This document shows positions 52,968 through 61,314 of a stretch of 64,000 nucleotides of DNA, piece by piece. This stretch comes from Sphingomicrobium arenosum. Lineage in GTDB: Bacteria; Pseudomonadota; Alphaproteobacteria; Sphingomonadales; Sphingomonadaceae. The number at the start of each line of letters is the position of its first letter. Position 1 is the stretch's first letter. Position numbers and translations under genes: made by a program. The stretch spans positions 2,108,001-2,172,000 of the forward strand of contig NZ_JANPVN010000001.1 in NCBI RefSeq assembly GCF_026157085.1, given 5' to 3'. The notes beneath the pieces are model-generated. The model was given only the letters and a program-made list of their open reading frames with translations. It was not told the DNA's origin and made no database searches.

Positions 52968-53713
52968 GCCGTACTGCCTTCATCACCGGGGCGACCTCGG
53001 GCATCGGCGCAGCCTCGGCGCGCGCGCTCGCGGGCGAGGGCTGGCGGATCATCGGGCTGGGGCGCCGCAAGGACCGATTGGAGGCACTGGGCGAGGAATT
53101 GGGCGATGGCTTGCTGCCGATCACCGGCGACATGCGCGACCTCGAGGACCTGCAGCGCATCGTGCGCCAGCTGCCCGAGGATTGGCAGGGGGTGGACCTC
53201 CTTCTCAACAATGCCGGGCTCGCGCCGCCGATGGACGATTTTCAGGACGCCGAGCTCGAGGCGCAATTGAATGCCATGCACACCAACATGGACGGGCTGG
53301 TCACGTTGACGCGGGCGCTGCTGCCGAGCCTCATCGAGCGCAAGGGCAGCATCATCAACCTGTCGAGCGTGGCGGGAAGCTATCCCTATCGCGGCGGCGC
53401 GGTCTATGGCGCGACCAAGGCCTTCCTGACGCAATTCGGGCTGAGCCTGCGTAGCGATCTGTCCGGCACCGGGGTGCGCGTGGTGTCGATCGAGCCGGGC
53501 ATGGTCGAGACCGAATTCACGCTGGTGCGCAATGGCGGCGATCACGCCGCGTCCGACCAGCTTTATGCCGACATGGCGCCGCTGACCGCGCAGGACATTG
53601 CCGAGACCGTGCGCTGGTGCGCGATGCTGCCCGCTCATGTGAACATCAACCGGCTCGAAGTCATGCCGACCAACCAGAGTTTCGCGGGCTTTGCCGTGCA
53701 CCGCGAGTCTTGA
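52964..53713 (+). CDS. SDR family NADP-dependent oxidoreductase (YdfG-like)
   Basis: 249 residues, ATG at 52964 overlapping the HAD stop (ATGA). Rossmann motif TGATSGIG (8-15), NNAG, the catalytic Ser in INLSSVAGSYPY and the Tyr-x3-Lys YGATK. C-terminal INRLEVMPTNQSFAGF is typical of the YdfG group, which oxidise serine, allothreonine and 3-hydroxy acids. Substrate not certain. Confidence 0.88.
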   Translation: MSRTAFITGATSGIGAASARALAGEGWRIIGLGRRKDRLEALGEELGDGLLPITGDMRDLEDLQRIVRQLPEDWQGVDLLLNNAGLAPPMDDFQDAELEAQLNAMHTNMDGLVTLTRALLPSLIERKGSIINLSSVAGSYPYRGGAVYGATKAFLTQFGLSLRSDLSGTGVRVVSIEPGMVETEFTLVRNGGDHAASDQLYADMAPLTAQDIAETVRWCAMLPAHVNINRLEVMPTNQSFAGFAVHRES

Positions 53714-53744
53714 CGCTGACACGCGCAGGAGGCAGGGCGAGGCC

Positions 53745-54206
53745 ATGTCGATCGAAGCAAAACTGCAAGAGCTGGGCATCACCCTGCCCGAACCCGCCGC
53801 CCCGGTGGCGTCCTACCTTCCCGCGGTCGAAGCGGGCGGTTTCCTCCACGTCTCGGGCCAGATCTCGATGCGCGAGGATGGCTCGCTCATTCTCGGCACG
53901 CTGGGCGAGGACGTCAATCTCGACGGCGGCATCGCGGCGGCGCGGCGCTGCGGGATCATGTTGATTGCGCAGATGAAGGCGGCGCTGGGCGACCTCGACC
54001 GGGTCGAGAAGATCGTCAAGCTGGGCGGCTTCGTCAATTCGGCGAGCGACTTCACCGACCAGCCCAAGGTCGTCAACGGCGCGTCGGACCTGATGCAGGA
54101 GGTGTTCGGCGAGGCCGGGCGTCATGCGCGCTCGGCAGTCGGCGTTAACACCCTCCCCCTCGGCGTCGCGGTCGAGGTCGATGCGATCGTCAAGATCAGG
54201 GACTGA
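53745..54206 (+). CDS. RidA family protein
   Basis: 153 residues from the ATG at 53745 with AGGAGG about twelve bases upstream. YjgF/YER057c/UK114 pattern: FLHVSGQISMREDGS, GTLGEDVNLDGGIAAARRCGIMLIAQMKAALGDLDRVEKIVKL-type helix, SAVGVNTLPLGVAVEVDAIV. The group includes enamine/imine deaminases; this long form (YjgH-like, with extended N-terminal part LQELGITLPEPAAPVASY) has unknown substrate. The end overlaps the GDPD start by 26 bases. Confidence 0.9.
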   Translation: MSIEAKLQELGITLPEPAAPVASYLPAVEAGGFLHVSGQISMREDGSLILGTLGEDVNLDGGIAAARRCGIMLIAQMKAALGDLDRVEKIVKLGGFVNSASDFTDQPKVVNGASDLMQEVFGEAGRHARSAVGVNTLPLGVAVEVDAIVKIRD

Positions 54207-54909
54207 TCCCCTCGATCCCGGGCCGGGTGGGTTCGCCCACCGCGGCCTGCATGACGAATCGATTCCGGAAAATTCGCTGGCAGCCTTCGAGGCGGCGATC
54301 GCGCGGGGCTGCGGCATCGAATGCGATATCCAGCTGTCGGGCTGCCACACCGCCATGGTCTTTCACGACCGCGACGGGAGGCGTTTGTGCGGTAACGAGC
54401 ACCGGCTGGCGGACCATGATGCGCAAACGATCGGCGGATGGTCGATCGGCACGTCCGCCGAGCGGGTCCCGAGCCTCGCGCAGTTGCTCGAGCTGGTCGA
54501 CGGGCGCGTGCCGATCCTCGTCGAATTGAAGGAAGAGCACCGCAATGGCGAACGGGTCGCGGCGGCCGCTTTGCGCGCGCTCAGCGGCTACGAGGGGCCG
54601 GTCGGGGTGATGAGCTTTTCCGCGCGGGCGATGCGCTTCGTGCGGATCACCGCGCCCGAGGTGCGGCGTGGACTCGTTCTGTCGGACCGTGACGTCGCGC
54701 TGCGACGCTGGGACAAGAGGCAACGCGCGCAGCCGCAGTTTCTCGCGGTGAAGGTCAGCCTCGTCGACCGGGGTTGGGTGCAATCGGCGCGCGGCGAGAT
54801 GCCGGTCTACAGCTGGACCGCGCGCACGCCCGAACAGGCGGCAAGGCTTGCCAAGTTCGTCGACGCCCCCATCTGGGAAGGCGATGGCGACCCGCGAACC
54901 CGACCCTGA
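54181..54909 (+). CDS. Glycerophosphodiester phosphodiesterase family protein
   Basis: 242 residues from the ATG at 54181, the only in-frame start before the domain; it overlaps the RidA gene by 26 bases. GDPD motifs: FAHRGLHDESIPENSLAAF (catalytic His-Arg), GIECDIQLS (Glu, Asp), VFHDRDGRRL (second His) and VELKEE (Glu-x-Lys). The first ~15 residues are not conserved. Hydrolyses glycerophosphodiesters to glycerol-3-phosphate and an alcohol. No signal peptide, so cytoplasmic. Confidence 0.9.
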   Translation: MRSSRSGTDPLDPGPGGFAHRGLHDESIPENSLAAFEAAIARGCGIECDIQLSGCHTAMVFHDRDGRRLCGNEHRLADHDAQTIGGWSIGTSAERVPSLAQLLELVDGRVPILVELKEEHRNGERVAAAALRALSGYEGPVGVMSFSARAMRFVRITAPEVRRGLVLSDRDVALRRWDKRQRAQPQFLAVKVSLVDRGWVQSARGEMPVYSWTARTPEQAARLAKFVDAPIWEGDGDPRTRP

Positions 54910-56017
54910 ATTGAGCGCGCGGCTGCTGGCGTCGATCCATGGCGTCTCGGCAGATCGGTGGGACGCGCTGGCGGGCACGGCTGATCCGTTCGTCGGCCAT
55001 GCATTTCTGTCGCTCCTCGAGGATACCTTGAGCGTCGGCGAGGGGACGGGATGGTCGCCGCTGTACATGCTCGTCGATCGCGAGGGCGAGGTCGTGGGCG
55101 CGGCGCCCGCCTATCTCAAGGCACACAGCCAAGGCGAATATGTCTTCGATCACGGCTGGGCCGATGCCTATGATCGGGCGGGCGGCGACTATTATCCCAA
55201 GCTCCAGGTGGCGGTGCCATTCACCCCCTGTCCGGGACCCAGATTGCTGGGGGATCGGGCGGCGCTTATCGCGGGGCTCGAGGCGGCGGCGGTACAGAAC
55301 GGGCTGTCCGGGGTTCATGCGACCTTTATCGAAGAGGCCGACCGCGAGGCGTTCACAGCGCGCGGCTGGCTGGTCCGCGAAGGCGTGCAGTTTCATTGGC
55401 GAAACCGCGGCTATGCGACGTTCGACGACTTTCTCGCCCAGCTGTCGAGCAATCGGCGCAAGAATATTCGCAAGGAGCGGGCGCGCAGCGTGGAGGGGCT
55501 GGAGATCGAGACGCTGCGCGGCGCCGAGATCGGACCCGAGGCGGTCGAGGCGATGTGGCATTTCTATCAGGATACGGGGAGCCGCAAATGGGGCTTCCCC
55601 TATCTGACGCGCGCCTTTTTCGACGGCATGGTCGAGGCGCTGGGCGATGCGCTGCTGCTGTTCCTCGCGCGCGAGGAGGGGGTGCCGGTGGCAGGCGCGC
55701 TCAACCTCGTCGGCGCCGACACGCTCTACGGGCGCTATTGGGGGACGGTGGTGGACCGGCCCGGATTGCACTTCGAACTGAGCTATTATCGCGCCATCGA
55801 CTGGGCGATCGCGCATGGGCTCAAGACCGTGCAAGCCGGCGCCCAAGGCGAGCATAAGCTGATGCGGGGATACGAGCCCGTTCGCACCTATAGCGCGCAT
55901 TACCTGCCCGACCCCGGATTTCGCGCGGCGGTGGCGGATTTCCTCGAGCGCGAGAAAGTGGCGGTGACGCAGGAGTTGGCGTGGGCGGCCGAGCAACTGC
56001 CCTTCCGCAAGGGCTGA
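54884..56017 (+). CDS. FemAB/GNAT-like acyltransferase family protein (DUF482)
   Basis: 377 residues from the ATG at 54884 with GGGAAGG upstream; it overlaps the GDPD end by 26 bases. Family signatures: IHGVSADRWDALAG, PFVGHAFLSLLED, SQGEYVFDHGWADAYDRAGGDYYPKLQ-type stretch, LSSNRRKNIRKERARS and GAQGEHKLMRGYEPVRTYSAHYLPDP. These proteins have two GNAT folds and are annotated as peptidogalycan or DUF482 proteins; the reaction is unknown. Confidence 0.86.
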   Translation: MATREPDPELSARLLASIHGVSADRWDALAGTADPFVGHAFLSLLEDTLSVGEGTGWSPLYMLVDREGEVVGAAPAYLKAHSQGEYVFDHGWADAYDRAGGDYYPKLQVAVPFTPCPGPRLLGDRAALIAGLEAAAVQNGLSGVHATFIEEADREAFTARGWLVREGVQFHWRNRGYATFDDFLAQLSSNRRKNIRKERARSVEGLEIETLRGAEIGPEAVEAMWHFYQDTGSRKWGFPYLTRAFFDGMVEALGDALLLFLAREEGVPVAGALNLVGADTLYGRYWGTVVDRPGLHFELSYYRAIDWAIAHGLKTVQAGAQGEHKLMRGYEPVRTYSAHYLPDPGFRAAVADFLEREKVAVTQELAWAAEQLPFRKG

Positions 56018-56020
56018 ACC

Positions 56021-56935
56021 CTATTCTTCGCCGAAGACAGCGACCTCGCGGGTCCCGTCGTGCGCGGCAAGGCCGCGGTACATGCCGGGCGTGGTAAAGC
56101 TCCATGCGGCATCGCCCTCGGGGGAGACTGCGATGAGGCCGCCAGTGCCACCCATCTCGCTGATCTCGGCCAGCACGTCGTCGAGCGCCTTTTGCAGATC
56201 ATGGCCGCAAAAACGCATGCGCGCGCAAATTTCGTGCGCGGCGGCGGCGCGGATGAAGATTTCGCCGAGCCCGGTGGCCGACACGGCGGCGGCACGATCG
56301 TCGGCATAGGTGCCCGCGCCGATCAAGGGCGAGTCGCCGATGCGGCCCCATTTCTTGGCGGTGAGCCCGCCCGTCGAGGTGGCGGCGGCGACATGGCCGT
56401 TTGCATCGACCGCGACCGCGCCGATGGTGCCATATTTGATCTCGGCATCGAAGGCGTCGTGGCCGCGCGCGAGAAGCTCGTCCAATTGGCGGCGCCGCTC
56501 GGGGGTGACGAACCAGCTGTTGGCAACCTGTTCGAGCCCGGCCTCGCGAGCGAATTCGTCGGCGCCTTCCTTCGCGATGAGGACATGCGGGCTGTCCTCC
56601 ATCACCTTGCGCGCGGCGCTGATCGGGGCCCGCGTCGAGCGCAGCCCTGCGACCGCCCCGGCGTGGCGGCCGTTGCCGTCCATGATCGCGGCGTCGCATT
56701 CGACATGGCCGTCGGCGGCCAGCACGCTGCCACGCCCGGCGTTGAAGGCGGGATCTTCCTCGAGCACTCGGGCGGCGGCCTCGACCGCATCGACCGCGCT
56801 GCCGCCGTCAGATAGGATCGCCGCGCCCGCTTCGAGCGCATCGGACAGGCCGGCGCGCGCATCGCGTTCGTGCTGGGGGTCGAGATGGCCTGGCCGCATC
56901 GCGCCGGAGCCGCCATGGATCATGAGCTTCCACAT
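56021..56935 (-). CDS. Isoaspartyl peptidase / L-asparaginase (cytoplasmic)
   Basis: 304 residues. Ntn-hydrolase: IHGGSGAM at the start, DDPAFNAGRG-type EDPAFNAGRGS, and the self-cleavage site before T170 in KYGTIGAVAVD, followed by TSTGGLTAKKWGRIGDSPLIGAGTYAD. Threonine becomes the N-terminal nucleophile after autocleavage. No signal peptide. It clears isoaspartyl dipeptides or asparagine. A secreted paralog lies at 59478. Confidence 0.92.
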   Translation of the reverse strand: MWKLMIHGGSGAMRPGHLDPQHERDARAGLSDALEAGAAILSDGGSAVDAVEAAARVLEEDPAFNAGRGSVLAADGHVECDAAIMDGNGRHAGAVAGLRSTRAPISAARKVMEDSPHVLIAKEGADEFAREAGLEQVANSWFVTPERRRQLDELLARGHDAFDAEIKYGTIGAVAVDANGHVAAATSTGGLTAKKWGRIGDSPLIGAGTYADDRAAAVSATGLGEIFIRAAAAHEICARMRFCGHDLQKALDDVLAEISEMGGTGGLIAVSPEGDAAWSFTTPGMYRGLAAHDGTREVAVFGEE

Positions 56936-57025
56936 GGCGACCGGCCTAGACCGGGTAGAGGCAATTTGCCAAGGCGCGTGGGTTAAGACGGCGACAAGAA
57001 TATCTGATATCTATTTTTCATTCAC

Positions 57026-57040
57026 CGCGTTATGAACGCG
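57026..57040. promoter_or_regulatory. Palindrome touching the RHH gene start, candidate autoregulatory operator
   Basis: CGCGTT-ATG-AACGCG: six-base exact arms with a 3-base centre, ending one base before the ATG at 57042. A further dyad ATATC-T-GATAT (57000-57010) lies in the AT-rich promoter region just upstream, before TATTTTTCATTC. Ribbon-helix-helix regulators often repress their own genes through such short palindromes. Confidence 0.5.
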
Positions 57041-57041
57041 C

Positions 57042-57242
57042 ATGGCCCAGCGCAAAGCCTATCCCCTGCGGCTCGACCCCGCCCTGTTCGACAAGATCGA
57101 GATGCTGGCGGGAATCGAATTGCGCTCGACAAATGCCGAGATCGAGGCCCTATTGGTCGAGGCCCTGCGCGCGCGCGGCGTCAGGGTCGATGCGCCGCCC
57201 CCGGTGCGGCGCGGACGTCCGCGCAAGCAGGAGGGCGAGTGA
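57042..57242 (+). CDS. Arc/CopG-type ribbon-helix-helix protein
   Basis: 66 residues. A basic beta strand (KAYPLRLDPALFDKIEMLAG) is followed by two helices (STNAEIEALLVEAL) and a Pro/Arg-rich tail ending RRGRPRKQEGE, an AT-hook-like GRP. The layout is that of small RHH DNA-binding proteins, including many antitoxins. The stop overlaps the next ATG (TGATG). No ribosome-binding site is clear, since the palindrome abuts the start. Confidence 0.78.
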   Translation: MAQRKAYPLRLDPALFDKIEMLAGIELRSTNAEIEALLVEALRARGVRVDAPPPVRRGRPRKQEGE

Positions 57243-57508
57243 TGAAAGACGGGTCGAACGGCTGGTTCTATGCCAAGCGCTACGGCTATGGCGCGGGGTG
57301 GCCGCGAAGCTGGCAGGGCTGGGTCGTACTGGTGCTTTATCTTTCCTCGGCGCTGGCCGCCGCCTTGCTCCTCGCCGAGAGCAGCATGATCGCCTTTATC
57401 GCGGTGATGGCCGCGCTGACGGGCGCGTTCCTCATCATCGCCAAGAGGACAACGACGGGCGGCTGGAAATGGCGCATGGGCGAGGACCGCGAAGGCGGCA
57501 CCTGGTAG
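57242..57508 (+). CDS. Small two-pass membrane protein coupled to the RHH gene
   Basis: 88 residues from the ATG at 57242. N-terminal aromatic/Gly-rich part (NGWFYAKRYGYGAGWPRSWQGW), membrane segments at about 25-42 and 47-65, then a basic-aromatic tail (RTTTGGWKWRMGEDREGGTW). The family is not recognised. Coupling to a ribbon-helix-helix regulator with its own operator suggests a two-gene unit; a toxin role is possible but not shown. Confidence 0.78.
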   Translation: MKDGSNGWFYAKRYGYGAGWPRSWQGWVVLVLYLSSALAAALLLAESSMIAFIAVMAALTGAFLIIAKRTTTGGWKWRMGEDREGGTW

Positions 57509-57511
57509 GCG

Positions 57512-58528
57512 TCAGTCTGCGTCGACAGCGCAGGGATTGCCCGAGGGCAACCTGTGGAGCCGCTCGAGATAGTCCTCCATCGGGTCCATTCCCATCTCGG
57601 CACGCCGCTCGGCGAGACCCTCGGGGTCGATGAGCCCATTGGGGATGTGCCGCTCGCCATCGCATTGATGCGGGTCGCGGAATTGCGAACCGTACAGCTG
57701 TTCCCCGCGCAATTCGATCATCACCCGGTCGGTGAGCATGGCGACCTGGTGCGGCTTGACGTTCCCGCGAGCAAGCGCCGCGCGCATGGCGTCGAGCGCG
57801 TCGAGCTGGAACCACGGCACCCCGTCGGCATGCTGGACGGTATAGAAGAGCGCTGTCTGCTCATCGACGGTCAGCGTGTCGGCCGCTGGCCATCCATCGG
57901 CGAGTATCGGTTTGACCAGCGTGACATTCCGCCGGATCTCGCGGTCGATGGCGTCGCGATAGACCTGCCACGCCAATTTGCGCTCTGCCGCATCCAGCCC
58001 GTCGCGAGGGGCGGCGAAGAAATCGCTCATGAAGAATTGATCGGTCGTCTCGACAAGCGGCGAGACCACACGCGCATAATGCGGGGACGCGGGGTCGGGC
58101 GTGACGGCGCGCACGGCATCGATGACGGCATAGCGGTGGGCGAGATACGCTTCCCAGCGTCCGAGTGCCTCAAGGAAGGTCGCGCGATCGTCGAACTCTT
58201 CGACCGTCTCGCGCCAATCGGGGTGGAGCGCGCCGCATTCAGCGATGGAATAGGTGATCGGCTGCGTTTGCTCCATGCCCCGCTTGGCCACCTCGGCCTC
58301 CGAACGCGCCTGGCCCCAGTCACGGCATTGAGCATGCCAGGCCATCGCCTCGGCATAGAGGACGCGTTCTTCGGACGGGGCGTCGGCGAAGGCGCCGCCG
58401 AGCCACTCGAGCCCGCCGCTGCGCTTGAATTCGCCATGCTCCGCCAGATAGGGCGCGAGCGCTTCGGGCGGCGCGGGCGCGGGGCCCGGGTCGGTGAAAG
58501 CGATGGCGACAGCAATAGTCAGCAGCAT
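57512..58528 (-). CDS. DUF6624-like secreted protein
   Basis: 338 residues, ATG at 58528. A short hydrophobic start (LLTIAVAIAF) may be a signal peptide. The central part has EFKRSGGLEWLGGAFADAP; the last ~120 residues include QTALFYTVQHADGVPWFQLDALDAMRAA and LTDRVMIELRGEQLYGSQF, the pattern of the DUF6624 region (QxxYxxQHxD). Biochemical function unknown. Convergent with the RHH/membrane pair. Confidence 0.75.
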   Translation of the reverse strand: MLLTIAVAIAFTDPGPAPAPPEALAPYLAEHGEFKRSGGLEWLGGAFADAPSEERVLYAEAMAWHAQCRDWGQARSEAEVAKRGMEQTQPITYSIAECGALHPDWRETVEEFDDRATFLEALGRWEAYLAHRYAVIDAVRAVTPDPASPHYARVVSPLVETTDQFFMSDFFAAPRDGLDAAERKLAWQVYRDAIDREIRRNVTLVKPILADGWPAADTLTVDEQTALFYTVQHADGVPWFQLDALDAMRAALARGNVKPHQVAMLTDRVMIELRGEQLYGSQFRDPHQCDGERHIPNGLIDPEGLAERRAEMGMDPMEDYLERLHRLPSGNPCAVDAD

Positions 58529-58599
58529 GAACGTCTCCCTCTGGCGCGAAGGCTATGGGGAGGAAGGGGGCTGTCGCCCGGCTTTCTACGAACAGCGGG

Positions 58600-59481
58600 T
58601 CAGAAGCGACGGAAGCGAGGGGCCGTGCCGTCGATCAGCGCCTCATCGAGCAGGCGGGCAAGGCGCATGCCGCCCTTGACCGCGCTCACCCGCATCACCG
58701 GGATCAGCGTCTCGATGTCGGCCTGGCTGAGCACCGGGCGCTCGACCTCGGCATCGCACGGGTCGGCATCGAGGAGCAGCGGATAGGCATAGTCCTTCGA
58801 CACCGTCCACATCTCGCGGCTCCAGTCGACGACGTCGCCTGCCTTGAAACCATCGAGCTCGGCGCGGCTATACCCGGTGACGATCCCCTCCGGCCCGCCA
58901 GGAGGCGTGGTGAAGCTGCGCTCGGCGAGATAGCCGTCCCAGATGGCGTGGAGATTGGTCTCGGGGATGAGGCCGTAATGGGCGTCGACCGCATTGCCGC
59001 CGCGGTCGGCCATGTCGCCCGCGTGCATCGGCTGGTGCAGGTCGCCGACGAAATGGAGGAGGAAGGCGAGCGCCTCGACGCGCACGCTGGTGGGCAGGCT
59101 CTTGTCAGCGAGCAGGCGGGCGTTGCGCTCGACCTGTGCGGCGACGCAATTGCCGCCCTCGCAGGGCGGGCCGAGGTCGAAGGGCTTGCAGATGTTGACA
59201 TTCTGATAGTGCCACGGCGAGGCATAGCCATAGCGGTCGGGCATGCCCTTGATACAATCGGCCCAGATGCTGGCGAGTTCGACGGTGTCGATCGGGCATT
59301 CGTCGGTCTCGAGCCGATCGCCCTCGGCAAGCAGCGCGAGGATCGCGGCGCGCGTTTCGGGGCGTACCTCATTGAGGGCGATGCGCGCGACGAGGCCGTG
59401 GCCATATTCCCAATAAGCGGCGGCCGGGCTCGCGATGAACAGCGATGCGGCCGTGCACAGGGCCGCGAGGAAACGGATCAT
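58600..59481 (-). CDS. S1/P1 nuclease family protein
   Basis: 293 residues. Signal peptide ending SPAAA, then the trinuclear-zinc fold with the N-terminal Trp/His and downstream ligands: WEYGHGLVARIALNEV (W and H), WHYQNV, FLLHFVGDLHQPMHAGDMADRGGNAVD (His, Asp, His, Asp). It degrades single-stranded DNA/RNA in the periplasm or outside. The start overlaps the stop of the secreted isoaspartyl peptidase gene. Confidence 0.92.
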   Translation of the reverse strand: MIRFLAALCTAASLFIASPAAAYWEYGHGLVARIALNEVRPETRAAILALLAEGDRLETDECPIDTVELASIWADCIKGMPDRYGYASPWHYQNVNICKPFDLGPPCEGGNCVAAQVERNARLLADKSLPTSVRVEALAFLLHFVGDLHQPMHAGDMADRGGNAVDAHYGLIPETNLHAIWDGYLAERSFTTPPGGPEGIVTGYSRAELDGFKAGDVVDWSREMWTVSKDYAYPLLLDADPCDAEVERPVLSQADIETLIPVMRVSAVKGGMRLARLLDEALIDGTAPRFRRF

Positions 59482-60554
59482 TCTTCGTCCTTGTAGATGG
59501 CGACGGCGCGCCAGCCTTGGCTGGTCGAATGGCCGCGATACATGCCGGGTGTGTCGAAGCTGTAGATGGGCGCACCAGTCGAGGAAAGTCCGATAACGCC
59601 GCCCGATCCGTCGAGTTCGCCGACGCGGGCGATCAGGTGATCGGCAGCCCGCTGCAGCTGTTGATGCGGGGCGAGCGGGATGATCAGCGTCGTGCCGCGT
59701 TTCGCCAATTCCTCGGCGGGCGGCGTGGCGGAAACGTCCATCGTGCAGATGGCGTGAGCGACCGACAAACGGATGAATTTCTCGCCCGTCCCCGTCGCCG
59801 AAATGCCGCAGCGGTCGTTGGCATAGGTGCCCGCGCCGATGATGGGCGAATCGCCGATGCGGCCCCAGCGCTTGCCGGTCATGCCGCCGGTCGAGGTGCC
59901 AGCGCTGATGACGCCATGCACGTCGAGCGCGACCGCGCCGACGGTGCCGAACTTATGGTCGATGTCGAGCTGGCTGAGCTGTTCCTGCGCCTCTACATGC
60001 GCCTTGTAGCGAATCAGCGCGTCGTGGCGCTCCTGCGTGTAGAAATAGGCGGGGTCGACCTGTTCGAGGCCCTTTTGCGTCGCGAAGGTGTCGGCGCCTT
60101 CGCCCGAGAGGAGGACGTGGGGGCTGTCCTCCATCACCGCGCGCGCCGCGAGGATGGGGTGGCGGGTGGTCGACAGGCCCGCGACCGCGCCGGCCTCCAG
60201 CGTGTCGCCGCGCATGATCGAGGCGTCGAGGCTGTTGGTACCTTCCCAGGTAAAGACCGCGCCGCGCCCCGCATTGAAATTGGGGTCGTCCTCTAGCAGC
60301 GTGATCGCAGCGGTCACGGCGTCCATCGACGAGCCGCCATCGCGTAGCACCGCTTCGCCTGCTCGCAGAGCCGCATCGAGCGCGGCGCGAATTTCGGCAT
60401 CCTTCTCGGCGCTCATATTCTCGCGCAGGATCGTGCCCGCGCCGCCATGGATGACGATCGACCAGCGCGGTTCGGAAGTCGGCGCTTCATCGTGATGGTC
60501 GGCGGCGTCGGTGGCGGCAGCAGTGGCCAGCGTCAGGGCGATCAGAAGCGACAT
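59478..60554 (-). CDS. Isoaspartyl peptidase / L-asparaginase (secreted)
   Basis: 358 residues. A signal peptide (LLIALTLATAAATDA) and a short polar linker precede the Ntn-hydrolase. Features: IVIHGGAGTIL, DPNFNAGRGAV, the cleavage Thr T204 in HKFGTVGAVALD and TSTGGMTGKRWGRIGDSPIIGAGTYA. About the same fold as the cytoplasmic copy at 56021, but with extra sequence between the subunits. Coupled to the S1/P1 nuclease by an ATGA overlap, suggesting joint scavenging of peptides and nucleic acid. Confidence 0.92.
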   Translation of the reverse strand: MSLLIALTLATAAATDAADHHDEAPTSEPRWSIVIHGGAGTILRENMSAEKDAEIRAALDAALRAGEAVLRDGGSSMDAVTAAITLLEDDPNFNAGRGAVFTWEGTNSLDASIMRGDTLEAGAVAGLSTTRHPILAARAVMEDSPHVLLSGEGADTFATQKGLEQVDPAYFYTQERHDALIRYKAHVEAQEQLSQLDIDHKFGTVGAVALDVHGVISAGTSTGGMTGKRWGRIGDSPIIGAGTYANDRCGISATGTGEKFIRLSVAHAICTMDVSATPPAEELAKRGTTLIIPLAPHQQLQRAADHLIARVGELDGSGGVIGLSSTGAPIYSFDTPGMYRGHSTSQGWRAVAIYKDEE

Positions 60555-60583
60555 GAAGGTCTCCTAGCGGGTCGGCAGCGGCG

Positions 60584-61249
60584 CTACCACGGGATGTTGG
60601 CGCCGTCATAGGCCACGAAGCGACCCGTATTGTCGAGAGTGGTTTCTTCGATCCGCTGCCTTAGGCCCGAGACGCTGGTCTTGGTGTCGATCAAGGCATT
60701 GGGGCCGCCCATGTCGGTCTCGACCCAGCCGGGGTGGAGCATGGCGACGGCGATCCCGTCGCTCCGAAAATCATGTGCGAGGCTCTTCCAGGCTGCATTC
60801 ACCGCCGCCTTGGACGAGCGATAGGGGATGGAGCCCCCCGACGAATTGTCGGCGATCGAGCCCATCTTGCTGGTCAGCACGACCATCTTCTTCTGCTCGG
60901 ACTTGGCGACATTGGGGCGCAGGCGCTGGGCGAGAAGGGTGGGGGCGATGACATTGACTTCCATCAGCTCGAGCCAGCCGTCGCGTTCGGGCTCGCGCGG
61001 GCCGTAGATGCCGGCATTGTTGATGAAGACGTCGACCACCTGATCGCCTAATTCGCCCATGAAGCGGTCGACCTCATTTGCATCGAGGACGTCGAGCCGG
61101 TGCGCGCGCACGCCCTCGATTCCGCCGAGGTCGGCGATGTCGCCCTGGCTACGTGCGGTGGCGATGACGTCCCAGCCGTCGGCGGCATATTGAGTCGCGA
61201 ATTCGCGGCCGATGCCGCGGCTGGCGCCGGTGATGAGGACGGTGGGCAT
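60584..61249 (-). CDS. SDR family oxidoreductase
   Basis: 221 residues. TGASRGIG nucleotide-binding motif (7-14), INNAGIYG, the catalytic Ser region TSKMGSIADNSSGGS and YRSSK (Tyr-x3-Lys), then LHPGWVETDMGG. Resembles C-factor-type short-chain dehydrogenases; substrate unknown. AAGGAG precedes the ATG. A GGAAC...CGTT pair (61307-61281) lies upstream but with an 18-base spacer, outside the EcfG norm. Confidence 0.88.
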   Translation of the reverse strand: MPTVLITGASRGIGREFATQYAADGWDVIATARSQGDIADLGGIEGVRAHRLDVLDANEVDRFMGELGDQVVDVFINNAGIYGPREPERDGWLELMEVNVIAPTLLAQRLRPNVAKSEQKKMVVLTSKMGSIADNSSGGSIPYRSSKAAVNAAWKSLAHDFRSDGIAVAMLHPGWVETDMGGPNALIDTKTSVSGLRQRIEETTLDNTGRFVAYDGANIPW

Positions 61250-61314
61250 GGCTCTGGTCTCCTTGAAGCTTCAGCCCGCCAACGCTGGCAGTGCCCCGCA
61301 AGGTTCCAGAAAGC

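Noticed and set aside
61281..61307. EcfG promoter before the SDR gene at 61249
   Set aside because: GGAAC-N18-CGTT on the minus strand; the spacer is longer than the accepted 16-17, so I left it as a comment only.
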